Of a stretch of 64,000 bases of DNA, positions 1 through 11,665 are shown piece after piece. A model generated the notes under the pieces. That model was not told the DNA's origin. It did no database searches and saw only the letters and a program-made list of their open reading frames with translations. Each line of letters opens with the position of its first letter. Positions within the stretch are counted from its first letter, which is position 1. Source of the stretch: Pelargonium tetragonum (lineage: Eukaryota; Streptophyta; Magnoliopsida; Geraniales; Geraniaceae); NCBI GenBank assembly GCA_036897445.1, contig JAYMTL010000007.1, forward strand, positions 186,001 through 250,000. The letters are read 5' to 3'. The translations under genes and the position numbers were made by a program.

Positions 1-100
1 AAAAAGCGGAATAAAATCTAAAGACCCCGTGAATTTCATTTGTACTACTGTAATTGAAGCTATATCTCTTTAATTTCAGGATATTCTATCCAAAAAATAA
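1..100 (+). other. LSU rRNA domain V-like fragment
   Basis: Bases 20-33 read AAAGACCCCGTGAA, identical to E. coli 23S rRNA about 2058-2071 at the peptidyl-transferase ring (the region that includes the macrolide-site adenines). A 14-base exact match is expected by chance far less than once in this window. The following bases (TACTGTAATT near 45-54) loosely recall the next helix in some mitochondrial LSU genes. No other domain V landmark follows in order: I do not find GGATAACAGGCTGAT, the GTTTGGCACCTCGATG loop, or the sarcin-ricin loop nearby. The match also lies at the window edge, so the gene could continue upstream, outside the view. This could be the end of a fragmented LSU gene, a decayed copy, or chance. 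Confidence is low that it belongs to a working rRNA. Confidence 0.25.
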
Positions 101-3100
101 CTAAATCCTTACATTAATCTTACTTTTTCTATTACGAGCATCCATTATAGTATATTATAGTAACAGAATTAGATACGGGTGTTGGTGGTAGGAAACTTTC
201 TTGCTTAATTCTCGATCTACCGAAGTTCCATTCTACACAAGGGTGGCTAGTCATCATATGGGTTCTGGCGTGTGTTGAGGTAATAGAATGCGGATAAGGG
301 CTGGAAAGGAAATATGAGAATTACAAAGCTAACGGGGGAAGGTTCCTCTAACTTTAATTCAAAAAAAGTATATAAAATAAAGGTGTAGCCAGACTTAGCA
401 TATCCTACTACCTTTATGCGCCTTTATGGGCACTCCTTTTTTTAACACAAATGGGTAGGTTTGCAAAGAATCCAGGTTATTCGAAAGTTTCTATAGGGAG
501 CTTTGGCTTTTTTTACAAGCCAAAGACTTCCTAGGTAATAAGTCAAAATGAAATAAAGCTTATCTGTATTCTCAAGACATAGCCTATAAAAAGGAAACTC
601 TATACCTTAATAAGTATTGCTCTTAACTAAAAGGGGTTAGGAACTTATAGTATATCCCTAACTATAAAATTTAATAAGCTTTTATTATAAAAAGGTAATA
701 TAATAGTTTTTTTAGCTTGGAACCCTAGTATTTTAAACAAAGCATTGAACCGAGGAGAAGCTCTGACCCTTTAGGATTTAATACAAGGAGTCTTAGTCTT
801 GGCACAGTAGCACAAAATACTTGATAACTTGACGAGATACACTCTCAAATAAATAGATATGTCCGCGGACTTGAATACCTACTACTCTCTTCAAGACAAG
901 AATGATCTCATTTAAGACTTTTTTAAGTCTCTCTTTGTATTAACGTATTAACTATTTAGATATTACAGAAGACACTTGCTTTTTCTTATAAGGAGTTCGC
1001 TTGAGAAGTACTAATATAAAGTATTTAAAGTATAAAGGGTCCGGTAAAGCACACAACTAAAGTTATGAAAGTCCAAAGGTTCAAATCCATTTTCTTACCC
1101 GAGATTAAGATTAAGGTTCTCCTTTCTTTAGCTAAAAATTAAGGATGTATTAAAAATTGCATTTACTTATTTTATTGAAAAAACCGCTTAAATACGAAAG
1201 CATTTGTACTCTCTGGCTCTACCGCTCGAAATATTCTTTTATTAAAGTATTAAAGTGAATCTTTCTGGCTAACTGTTCCAAGTTAAGCATTTTTTGTATA
1301 TAGAATCTCTAAAAAAGGACCGGGAGTGCCTAATCATAAAAAGAAGCTCCGCGCTTTACTCTTTCGAAATACTAGGAAGACAAAAACAGATTTATATAAG
1401 CACCCCTCATGTTTGATAAAGCCTTAACCTCAACTTTATGTGGGCCTGAGTATAAAGCCCTTGCTATACAATACTCCGAAGTAGGAATCCCCTTGGACTT
1501 TGCTTAGAGTTTTCTTTTGGAAGACAACTAGGTTAATAGTATACAAGATACAAGGGCTCCTTTTTAAGTTAACACTTTTCTAACACTACTTTGCAAAATA
1601 GGACCCGGTTTCACATTTATTAAAGGTTTAGAGGGAATCGCTTATCTAAATATATTTTACGTGGGTTCCCTAGCTAAAGTACGTCTAAAGTATTCCACTA
1701 TACTGCTATCCAATAATCCTCTTCAACTTTTACAACAAGCCTCTCAGTTCAATAAAAGTCCCTTGCTTTGGGTACAACCCCAATTTATAGTACTTGACTA
1801 AGTCACTTAAATGAAATTTAAAGAAAAGAATAGAAAAAGCTCTAATTGGAGTACCCCCTTTTTCAGGAATAACTTTTTATCTAAAATGAGAGAAGAGATA
1901 TAAGTTGCATAAAATGAAACGTGGAAGTCTCGAATCGAAGCTCCTGGTGAATTGCCTTTATTGGTAATAATTTTCTTAAACCTGAATTACAAATTTTTAG
2001 GTAACAAATTAAGTGAAAGTTATAAGAAACAGCTTTTTTCGGAGACCCCCTTCAGCGCATTTCAGTATATTGTTTTGAGTTCAAAAGGTTCCTATTACGC
2101 AAGTTGTTACTATTATGGCAGAGGTTTTAGATAGTTAGATAAATAGCGGGCCCCTATAAAGCATTTGCGGGCGTAAGACTACAAGTATCTATAAACCACT
2201 AGGCCGATAACCCTTTGGCTAGGAGTTCCTATGATAAGTTAAGTGGAGAAGTCTGGGTCTTATATCGTGTATTAAAAAGGGCATAAAGTTTATACTTTTA
2301 AGCTTTTTCTAAAATATCTTCTGAGTTGGATTAGAGATATTTCAAAGGAAGAAATTTTAGGTTTATTAACGGAGCGGAAGAGGTATAATAAATATAGAGG
2401 CAAAAGGTAAGGGCTTAAACTTTATGTTCCACGTGAGAGAGCATGTCAAACTTTTTCTTAACTAAAAGCAAAATCTACTCCCATTTTCTAAACTTACTAA
2501 GCAGTTCAAATCAAAGTCACTAACCCTGAGAGTAACCTATTAGAACACCGAGTATACAATAAGTTAATTTCAACTCTACTTTTGGACCCTATCGTACGTT
2601 AATTCCTAAAATGTAAATTATCTTCAACTACTACAAGATTTAACAAGAACTCAGACAAAGCAAAGAGGGAGTAATACTGCTACTAGCTTCGCTATCCTAA
2701 CCAAAAAAATAGAAAAGAAACCGGATTCAATAAGCAATAAGGAAGTTAGTATTATGAAGTAACTCAAAAGGAGGCTAAAGGGTTCTGAGCTGTGCTAGAA
2801 GATTTTAACGATAACTGCGTGAAGTGATAAAGGAATCTCTATTAAAAAGGATTTAATGCACCCCTTAACAGGTAACTGGGGAGTCAACCCGTTGGCTGAG
2901 TACAAAAAGCTTTTACTTTACATCAACTCTCTCTAAGGGAAAGAAAGATATATGGAAAATGGAAGCCCTTGTAATTACACGTAATACGCCCCTTCCCTTT
3001 TAACAGGGACCCTGTATACTGGTAATTAATTTCTCGGGAAAGTATACTTAATAAGAAGTATAAATACGAGCCTCACTTTATAAAATTCCTTTCGATTAAA

Positions 3101-4230
3101 TTTACCCCTGTAAAAAGTAAGGAACTCTAAAGGAAAACTCGTGCCAGTATCACTAACTTCATAAAGAATTTGGGATTCTTTTTACTTATAAGAGCTCCTC
3201 TAGAGAATTCCTACTATTTTCTATTTTGCCAACTCCCGCGTGTATTCTATAATTATTCCTGATTTCTGACATACTTTTCTTTTATGCTAAACATACCCAT
3301 ATAAATAAAGGGTTCCGCAATTTAAAGGGCCAAGAAACCGAGACTTAAAAAAAGGTATAACATGTTTAGCCCTGGGATTAAACCCCCTGAAAAGGACCTA
3401 TACCAGTAAAGTTATAAGTAATTGTGGTCGATTATCGCGGCTAGTAGTACGTATTTCATATACCTTAGCTAAACTAGGGCTTTAGGACAACTATAACTAC
3501 CAAGAAGAGGGGGAACAGCTAACACAAGGACTCTAACTCCTAAAAATCCTTATCAAGAGGAGTAAATAGCTGCGGGGATTGCCCCGTAACAAGAACAAGA
3601 AGGGCCTACTACGAAGACAAAGAATTAAGACGTAAGAACTCCTTTCATCAGTAATAGTTAACCTGTTGTAAGTTTCTTTGTTCCTTTTGGTTACTCTAAA
3701 AAGTTTTACGAGAGTCATTTAGTTCTAGGATAACTTACGTGTTTCCAAAGAATCGCATCTTAATTTGAAACTGAGTTTTGCATTTGATAATATATATATA
3801 AATAAGAGAATCAAGTTAAGGAGAGGTTGTGTACTACAAGAGCTCCTCTTAGGCAAAGGATATTAAGCAGGAGTTAAAAGGGTATAAAAAATGAGTCTGA
3901 GGAAGTAGCAGGTCAGTAAAATTGCCGCGCAAAAAGTCCCGCTGGAAGAGACTTCGTATACTTATGGAATCAGGATTAACAAAGAGGCCTGGCTCTAGCC
4001 ATGTAAACTATCTGAATACTTTTTCGGATCTTACTTAAGTGGAGATTTTATGGAACCTGTCTTATTTATATCGTAGCTAAGCTCAAGTTAGTATTTCTTA
4101 AAGTAATTATATACTTGCCCCCAACCTTGATTTTCTTAGTTACAAGCCCGGTTTTTTTAGAAAGCATTATGAGATAAAGGATTTCCTTAGAGTTAGACTT
4201 TTGACTCCCTTACTGTTAGCTTTCAGAAAA
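100..4230. other. no gene seen; TpA-rich DNA with one tRNA-like locus
   Basis: Apart from the tRNA-like locus near 1.06 kb, this stretch contains only short open frames (65 codons or fewer), which is what chance gives here. TAA and TAG occur in every frame. There is an alternating TA tract at about 3788-3803. Short G-run/C-run motifs such as GGAATCCCC and GGGTTCCC are scattered at intervals of roughly 60-150 bases. I see no promoter or terminator pattern that stands out from the background, no long repeat, and no rRNA block. Confidence 0.5.
1030..1099 (+). other. tRNA-like locus, incomplete cloverleaf
   Basis: The T-loop/B-box word GGTTCAAATCC lies at 1078-1088, a strict match to the tRNA consensus. 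Taking 1030-1036 as the 5' acceptor strand and 1092-1098 as the 3' strand gives five of seven pairs. The T stem pairs in four of five positions. A GGTAAAGC word at 1043-1050 resembles a D arm, but the D stem is poor. The anticodon stem barely pairs, so no amino acid can be given, although a loop with T at position 33 can be drawn. At about 70 bases it is a little short. It may be a decayed tRNA gene, a tRNA-derived repeat head, or an edited tRNA. Flanks hold no gene that I recognise. Confidence 0.25.
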
Positions 4231-4235
4231 TCTAA

Positions 4236-4649
4236 AATTACGATTCCAAAGAGCTTGTTGTAGTACAGCTCTTTCCTGAATACAAATTGTGCTACTCGGG
4301 CTGGCTGATAAAAGCTAAAAAAAAGGAAACTTTGGATGCGGCAACCTTGTCTAAAGCCCCGCAAAAAGGAAAACTTAGTTCTTACTTGTTTAGAAGCACC
4401 CCTGTAAACTCACTCCAGAAAGTGTATAAGGGCAAAAAACGTAAGTACTTGAGTTATTCCTTTAAGCTTCTTTTGTATAATGTTAGTGAAATCTTTCCTT
4501 GTATTGAACTGGAGAAAGGTCCAGGGTCAATCCCAGTTTTCGCGGATAATAATACAGGTGGGGCGATAGTACTTTTAGTAGTGAATTTCCGATTGAGATA
4601 TCCTTTAGGAGCTTTTCTGAATAAACTGGGTCTCGCCTTAAATACTTAA
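4236..4649 (+). CDS. longest open frame; possible diverged ribosomal protein L2 fragment
   Basis: The frame is open for 137 codons from 4236 to a TAA at 4647-4649, with an in-frame TAA just before it at 4233. There is no ATG near its start; a TTG at 4287 gives 120 residues. It is the longest open stretch in the window and somewhat longer than I would expect by chance, perhaps a one-in-ten event. The product is basic in its first half (KKKE, KGKKRK). The C-terminal half has a weak likeness to ribosomal protein L2: CIELEKGPG resembles the L2 NIELKPGKGG segment, LRYPLGAF resembles LRLPSGEV, and the first residues NYDSKELVVVQLF recall EYDPNRSARIALV. The gap between these blocks is about twice the usual L2 length, and no N-terminal L2 part is visible. 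A plastid or mitochondrial rpl2 remnant would fit the tRNA/LSU-like words elsewhere, but a chance frame is equally possible. Confidence 0.2.
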   Translation, partial: NYDSKELVVVQLFPEYKLCYSGWLIKAKKKETLDAATLSKAPQKGKLSSYLFRSTPVNSLQKVYKGKKRKYLSYSFKLLLYNVSEIFPCIELEKGPGSIPVFADNNTGGAIVLLVVNFRLRYPLGAFLNKLGLALNT

Positions 4650-7600
4650 ATATTTGAGTAAGATACAGATCGAATAAGTCAAAGGACTGATAAAGATTTT
4701 TGCTTACAAGGGATTCTCATAGGGCACCAGCATCCTTGGGAATTCAAGAGTCAATATTAAAAGATATAAAATAAGACTGAAAATGACACCCTACCCACCT
4801 TTTATCTGTTGAGAAGAGGAGACTTCTTTGGATTCACATACAAAGGGAAAACCTTTCTTAGCTTGTAACATTCCCTACTATCCTAAAGTAACTGCAAAAA
4901 GGGCTTTTTTTGTAAAACAGATTGTAGAGAACTTCGAGTCAAACATGAAGAGAGAGTAAGTTTATAGCTCTTTATATATTATATATATTCTGTGAATTTT
5001 AGAAATTCGCTAGTTAGCAAAGGGCTAACAATTACCTAAGCCATAAGTTACGAAAACTAATATTTAGATACTCTACACTTAGATGAGAATTTCACTTTTA
5101 GAGAGTAATTTAGAACAAGACTCTCATTTCGACGTTTCGAGGGTGCCTGGATTAACCTGTCTGAGAATTTTTATTCAATAGCAGCTTTTTAGTTTGGAAG
5201 TTTTATCTATATACTAGAGATTGTCTGATACTGTGCCTTCACTACTTTACTGTATACTACCTCTTTTCATGCTATTTTCTCCTGAAAGGAAAGCGTTACG
5301 TTAAATCTAGTTTAGGGGCATCCTATTCGTGAGGGGACCAGGAAGCTACACCTACTTTTATATATATATATTTTTAATTTTTAAGCTTTGAACCAAAGTG
5401 GTGCATTTTAAAGTCTATTTTTGCTCTATCGAAAACCCTTTATAATAAAGGTACCCGTATAAGGCTCGTAGTTTCCGTAATTGTATAAAATCACCTAAAA
5501 AATAGAAATATACTTTTCAAAGAATGCCTCAACTCTATCAAAATAGGAATTCCTCAGACCTTTCGCTAGCTATTTGGTCCTCTAGCCCCTTAGGATTTCC
5601 TGCGGGCTTTTGAGCTTTTCTAGCTTTTTCAAAGACAGTACGCTATACTAGAAAAAGGCTCTTGGATACTTACTATCTAGCTAAAAGAATCCCTCTAATT
5701 TAATATTACAGAAACCCCTTTTTTTAGAATAAAAGCTTGGACTCCATAACAGATATAAATTCTTTTTAAGTAAACAGAATATCGAGCCTGCAAACTAAGA
5801 AGAACGCTTTTATAATACAAGTCAAATAAGCCAAATTTATTCAGGAAACAAAAGTCTAAAATCTTGGGTGTTCTGTATTAGGAAATTCCTAGAGTAAAAG
5901 TGGTAACCTAGGCGCATAAGAGTAGTTACTTTGGCTTAATTAAGAAGTGCAGCTAATTACTTGTTCTGGGTAAAGCTTAAAAGATAGACAGTGTAACATA
6001 TTTCTTAAGAGTTAAAGATGTAGTTCTTGTTCTATTAATTATTCAGGACTATCTGGTAATTTCTAGACTCATTTCCCTAATTTTAGGAGAGTAGTAGACC
6101 TTATTAAGTTAAGATTAAGTAACTCAAGTTTTTGTTTAAACGATATTAATATAGGATAGGAACAACTCTTATAAAAGAGCTCAATTAGTAATTGAAGCGT
6201 TGTAATCTTAGTTTCAAAATATCTAAAGGCTGGAGTTTTCTAGCTAACAAACTGCTAAACACTTAGTCCTGTCCATATACTTATTACAGGTTTCTTCGTA
6301 ACTAAATATTATAGATACCCTGCCCCTCAGGGAAGTCCTTTTATAAAACCTAATTAATGTGAACTTTTTATTAGTAATAAAGAAAAACGGATACTCCCTA
6401 AAAAGAAAAGTTTAGATTTTGAGAGCCTAGCCTAACCCCTAATATTACTTCCTATTTTATTATAGTTACACTTCTTCGTAAGCCAGAGACTTTATGGAAA
6501 TACAAGCCACAATATAAGGGCATATAATTAACAAAAAATATTAGATCAAAACTAGGGGCTCTCTATATTTAGAAATTGACTTACTAACAAAAATCCTCAA
6601 CAGGGAGCTGCCCTATATTTATAAAAGTATATCAAAACTTTAATAATAGTAAAGTTTCCTTTTCATTTCAACTTTTATTTAAAGGGCTTCTTTTGCTTTT
6701 TTCTTTTAGGAAAGCTTTTCTAAATATATCTATAGTTAGTAACTTACCCTTATTCTTTTGGGGAACCCTATAAAAAAAAGGACTTCCGTCTACTCTTTCT
6801 TGAGTCAAGCTTTTTTTAAGGAATCCCCCGAAAATTCTTAGTAAGTAACACTATAAAGGGTACTTTTTCGGTTTATTTAGATGTAAGGTAGTAAGGATAT
6901 TTAATTAGGCTCCTTTTATGACTGCAAAACCTTTAATTTCTTTACTTAGTTAAGACTAGCTTATACGTAGTGAGTACTTCTTGATAGCGCTCTCGAATCC
7001 TTACTTAACTTATTCTATTTGTTTTGTAGCACACTAATCCAGTGGGAGAATGTGCCTTTGTTCCTATTTATTATAGCCTTCTTTCATTTTTCATAAAACT
7101 AAAGATCCGTCTATAAAGGGCGAACTAATACCTTATACCGGGTTTCCTGGAGATACCCGTCTTGATACTTAATATTTATCTGCTTGGTTAGGGGTTAGTA
7201 AAGAGGGTCCCAAAAGGAGGGTTTCCTTTTAAAGATTTGACTATGCGTATCCGCTGTCCTATTATTTCTATATTACAGCTCTGATTTAGGATACAACCAA
7301 AACATATAAAATTTTCCGGGATACTCAAAGGGGCTCCGTTTCTAGTACTTTCAGGGACCCTTTCCAAAAGCCCCAGCCGGTTCTTAATAAAATTCCATTT
7401 GCAGGGGATAACTAATATAGAAGATATAGAGGCCGAGTTTCTAAACCCATAACACTTAGGGAACCTATATAGGATTGAGCGGTCACCAGACTCCCGTCTA
7501 GGGTATCCCGTAATTGATACCTTTTGGTCGGGATATAAAATAAGTCCACACTAGTTAGAGTTTTATGCTCTTTTTTCATAAAATTTCAGTTCCCAGCTTT

Positions 7601-10600
7601 AGCAAACAGAGGGTAGTAAGCCAAATTCTAGGTTATTTACTCTAGTCCCGGATTTTCTAAAGATCTAAAGAGTAGTATATGCCTCAAGGAAGCTTAATAA
7701 GGCTTCTTTTTTTTATTATTTACAATTATACAGAAGGTAACCTGCAGGACTCTTATCTTTCTGTATAGGATGCTAAAAACTTTGTGAGGTTTAGAAAAAG
7801 AACTGGAAATTACAGGGGCCTCATAAAACGAGTAAAATTTTAGATTGAATTTCGCAGACTAGCTCTAACTTAGAAGTTTTTGAAATTCGCTTATGCTACA
7901 GGATTTAAGAGTATACTCTTAAAAGTGATTAAGGATCCCAATAGCAAAGGTTTTCCTTTGGGCTTAAAATATATAAGTATTTAATATTCCTTAGAAGTTA
8001 TCAGAAACTGCAGGTGTAACTCAGAATCTAATTGTTTATATGCATCGATTTCGCTATTTTACTGGATAAGTAAAAAACTCGTAGGGATATTTTAAGCAGG
8101 GGTTTTAGCTTTTGTGTAGTAAAGTAATATGTAACATAACCCTTAAAAAGTAAGTATAAGTATACCCTAGATAGGAAAAATTATACGAAAAAGGGGCTTT
8201 ACATCAAGGAAAAGTCCTAAAAAAATCCAAGCTAAGGATATCCGCGGAAAACCTATATTTAATCCTCTCATAAAGCTAAAATACCTGGAAGCTCCTAATA
8301 CAAAGCACCACAGGAGCTTCTAACTAGTTATAATGCTTTCAAATCCCAACAACTCTTATTCGTATTAAAACCCCTAGCTTTAGCCTGGTCCGGGTTTAAA
8401 GACCCCTTACAAAAGAAGCTACCCCTATTTTAGATTCTTTTGCTTTCAACAAGATTCCTTTCATTATCCAGTTTTAACATAACAGCTGAAAAGAAAGAAT
8501 ACTCTGAGATTCACTCCTAGTACTTAAAAAAGGATAAACGAAGGCTAACTTCTAAATAAAAAATCCTTGAGAAACTGGGGCTTTCAGGGCATAGAGAAGT
8601 GCTATTTTTTTTGCTTTAGCTTCTCCTCGATTAATGTAATTGAGCTCCTCTTTAATTTCTTGTGTGGAGTCTTAGCAAGAAGGAAAAACGGGCTCTCTTT
8701 TTACAGATCTAAAAAAGAAAGGGGACTCCCTTACGGAACTGAATTTGCAAAGAGAAGAGTAAATAACCTACGACAGTAAGGGTTTCCTCGCAGTGTCTGT
8801 AGATATAAGAGTAATACAGAGGTTCTCTCTTAGAAGTGGTTATTTACCTCAAGAAACTTCGAAGAGCTATTACATACTGTTGAGTATAAAACTTTACAAC
8901 TGTAAACCCGTAAATTTTTCATACCGCACTAGAGAAGCCAAGGCGAGAGAAATCCGTTTGGTTGAAATTAAGGTAAAGCACTTATAAAAAGTAGCTTTAC
9001 TTTAATATGGAAGACTCCAGGGATCCACTAATCAGAAAAATAGACATAGTAATAGATCCAGTATAATAGAATGCAAAATTAGCAAGAACTTGTAGATTTT
9101 AAGAACTGTTAGAGATAAATTACCCGGGGGGTTTTCATTACATTATCCGACTGACAAGAATGCAAATGAGTATTAGAGTAATAGTTAAGATCACGAATAA
9201 TAAGGTAAACCAAGAGACATGATGAATACGCTAAGGAGAGTAAATATATGAAAACAGATCTAGAATTCGTATGAGTCTAATGCATGAATTTGGAATGAGG
9301 AGTTTAGTGGGAATTTCTATTAAGATAGCGCAAGAGACTAACAAATATCCCGCCTATGTATGGGGTCCCCCTTTGATTAAACTTTTTTTAATAATTAGAT
9401 CAATACAGTAATACTCTTAAATTAGGTTCCTTTGAGTCGTAGTTCAGCCTCGCGCTCTTAAAAAAAAGGGGCAGGCATGGTTTTTAATTCTCCATAATTA
9501 GTAACTGGGTAGCTCTATTACAACCAAGCATATCGACTGCAGCAATAAAGCACCCTTAACCAAGTATCCTTATTAATGGATCCTTGAACAACCTTTTTTG
9601 TAAATGAGAATATAAGGGGTTAATAGAATAAGTTTTCTTTAGTATTTAGTATAAAGTGTTGCTATTGTACTATTTAAAAAGGAGGGGCTATTTTTTACTT
9701 TAAGATAAGAGTAGGCACGCTAATTAGAGAGTAGGAATTCTCTCTTTATTATATTTCTTTTTTGGGTAATACTTATGCTTATTTATTAAGACAAGCTATA
9801 TCTCTTGTTGTATTTCTAAAGACTAATATCAATAATCAGGAAAGTAAGGATAACCGGCTAGATCATTTTAACCTTAGGCAAGAGAGTAAGATAAGTTATA
9901 CCTATAAAACTGACAAAGATTCCCCATAACAGAAAGAGGGGAACCTTGACCCAAGGATTTCCTACTAGTTTAAAGTATATAGGATTTCTTGCCTTGTTAA
10001 AATTTCCTGGAATAGCTTGAGGGAAATCCCTTAAACGTTGCCTTTTCCCTTTAAGTTTTATCTTAACTCGTAAAAATTTAGTATCTTAAAACTTTTTTGA
10101 AATATCTTTTAAAGTCTTTCCTAAAATTCTTTATTACATCTCTATCTATAGGTATTACTTTTTTAATTTATAAAGGAAAAACCCTTCTAGAATTTTTTTG
10201 CAGCGTCAGAGTATTTCCTTATAATCTTTACGAGAAGTCTAGTTTTGTGGTAATAAATTAAGTAGAGACTCGAATTTCTTTATTCCTGAATTTTAAATGT
10301 GATATATAAATAAAGTAAAGAGTTGGAAAAGCAATGAATTAGCAGCTACTAACCTAAATACTAAGGGAAAGATTTACAAAGTAGAGTTAGTTTCTAGGAA
10401 AATAGATAAAAAAGTAAAGAGAAAGACTGCAGGCGATTTGAATTCTAAAAGATATGAAATATTTAAAATGTACCCAAACTTAAGATACCCCCTAACAGCC
10501 TTTTTCGCAATTCTAGATAGTAGGCGCTTTTTCTATTTTATATGAATTCATTAACTTTAGGCTTTATATAGAAATACCTAGGTGGATCTAGTCTTTTTTA

Positions 10601-11592
10601 AAAGATAGGTTATTAATTAAAGACAGGGAATGAAAAGTATATATAGTAAATTAGTTGCCTCTAGGAATTAGGAAGTCTATAAAAGAGGATTCCAAAGGGT
10701 TTAGAACTAGTCATGACTTTAGTTAAAGTGTACAAGTCTTAGATATTTCAAGTTTTGAGTTAAAGGCCTTGGGAGTGTAAAAAGCTAAAGCCAATACTTT
10801 TAAAGGGGTAATATATCTAAAGGGTTCTCTGAGATAGAAAATGTAATAGGTTTGGCAAGATAAAGTGATGTTAGAGTTTTTTAAAAAATAAAAGGAGACC
10901 TTGTTGTTATGCGATTAGAACCCCTTGTTTTATACCTTTATTAGGGGCTTGGACTTATGTAGCAGATAGATGTTATCACCAAGATCCGGGGTTTACAGGG
11001 TTTATGGGAAACTTGTAAGGGAATCCCCGCCTTAAGAATCTGATTTACGCGAGAACCTAATGTCTAAAACCAGAAATAGCACAGCATTAATCTCTAGTGT
11101 AACTTCCTCAACTCTTATGTTTGTTGATGTCGTCTGTAAAAGTCCTCTCTTTAAGTAATCCTCGATGCCATAAGAAAGAAATAGAATATGGGCGCTTTTT
11201 TCTTTATCAGAGTCCCCTTGATTTTAAGTTAATTTTATAGAGTTTACTAAAAATCACAGGACCGGGTCTCTTTTTTAAGGTTCAGGATTCCTTTTCAATG
11301 CAGTATTTATTCCAGGAGAGGAGAGTTTTTTTACCAAAACTGAGTACTTCAGCTTCCAAATTATCTTTTATTAGTATTGTTTTGAGACACAAGGAGTTAC
11401 AAAGCAAGTAAGCTGGTATATCAGAGTTTCCTTATTAAGGTTTTTTGGTAGATCGATTTACTACATACATGTTCTTTATTCTTAACTCTCGATCTGGATC
11501 TGTGCGAAGGCTTTAGCTGAAGAGAAGAATTACGGTATAATGACTTTGTGATTCACGGAAAAATCTTGTACAAATAAAGTGGGATTCATAGT
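4650..11592. other. no gene seen; TpA-rich DNA
   Basis: About 7 kb in which I find no gene, tRNA-like locus or repeat array. The longest open frames are 60-70 codons, none with a recognisable motif. A TA tract lies at about 5359-5371. GGATCC sites occur at 7933, 9021 and 9578 as part of the dispersed G-run/C-run motif. In a sample at 10081-10200 TpA exceeds ApT (16 to 12), and CpA+TpG is scarce (3 against 7 for ApC+GpT), the RIP-like direction. Confidence 0.5.
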
Positions 11593-11665
11593 TAAACGAA
11601 TAGGGGTTCGAACCCGCGGCTTTTTCAGTTAAAGCTAAGCGTTTGAGTAGGGATAATTTTAGAGT
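11593..11665 (-). other. tRNA-like locus around a 12-base T-arm palindrome
   Basis: On the minus strand GGGTTCGAACCC (11604-11615) is a perfect T-loop word and also a perfect palindrome. Placed by standard tRNA numbering it gives a 73-base span. The acceptor pairs four of seven, the T stem three of five, and an A follows at the discriminator position. The anticodon region can be read two ways: as a five-base-pair hairpin with loop AACTGAA, or by fixed spacing as a loop with T33 and a UUA anticodon whose stem pairs only three of five. Neither is convincing, and no D arm with GG is visible. I would not assign an amino acid. Confidence 0.2.
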
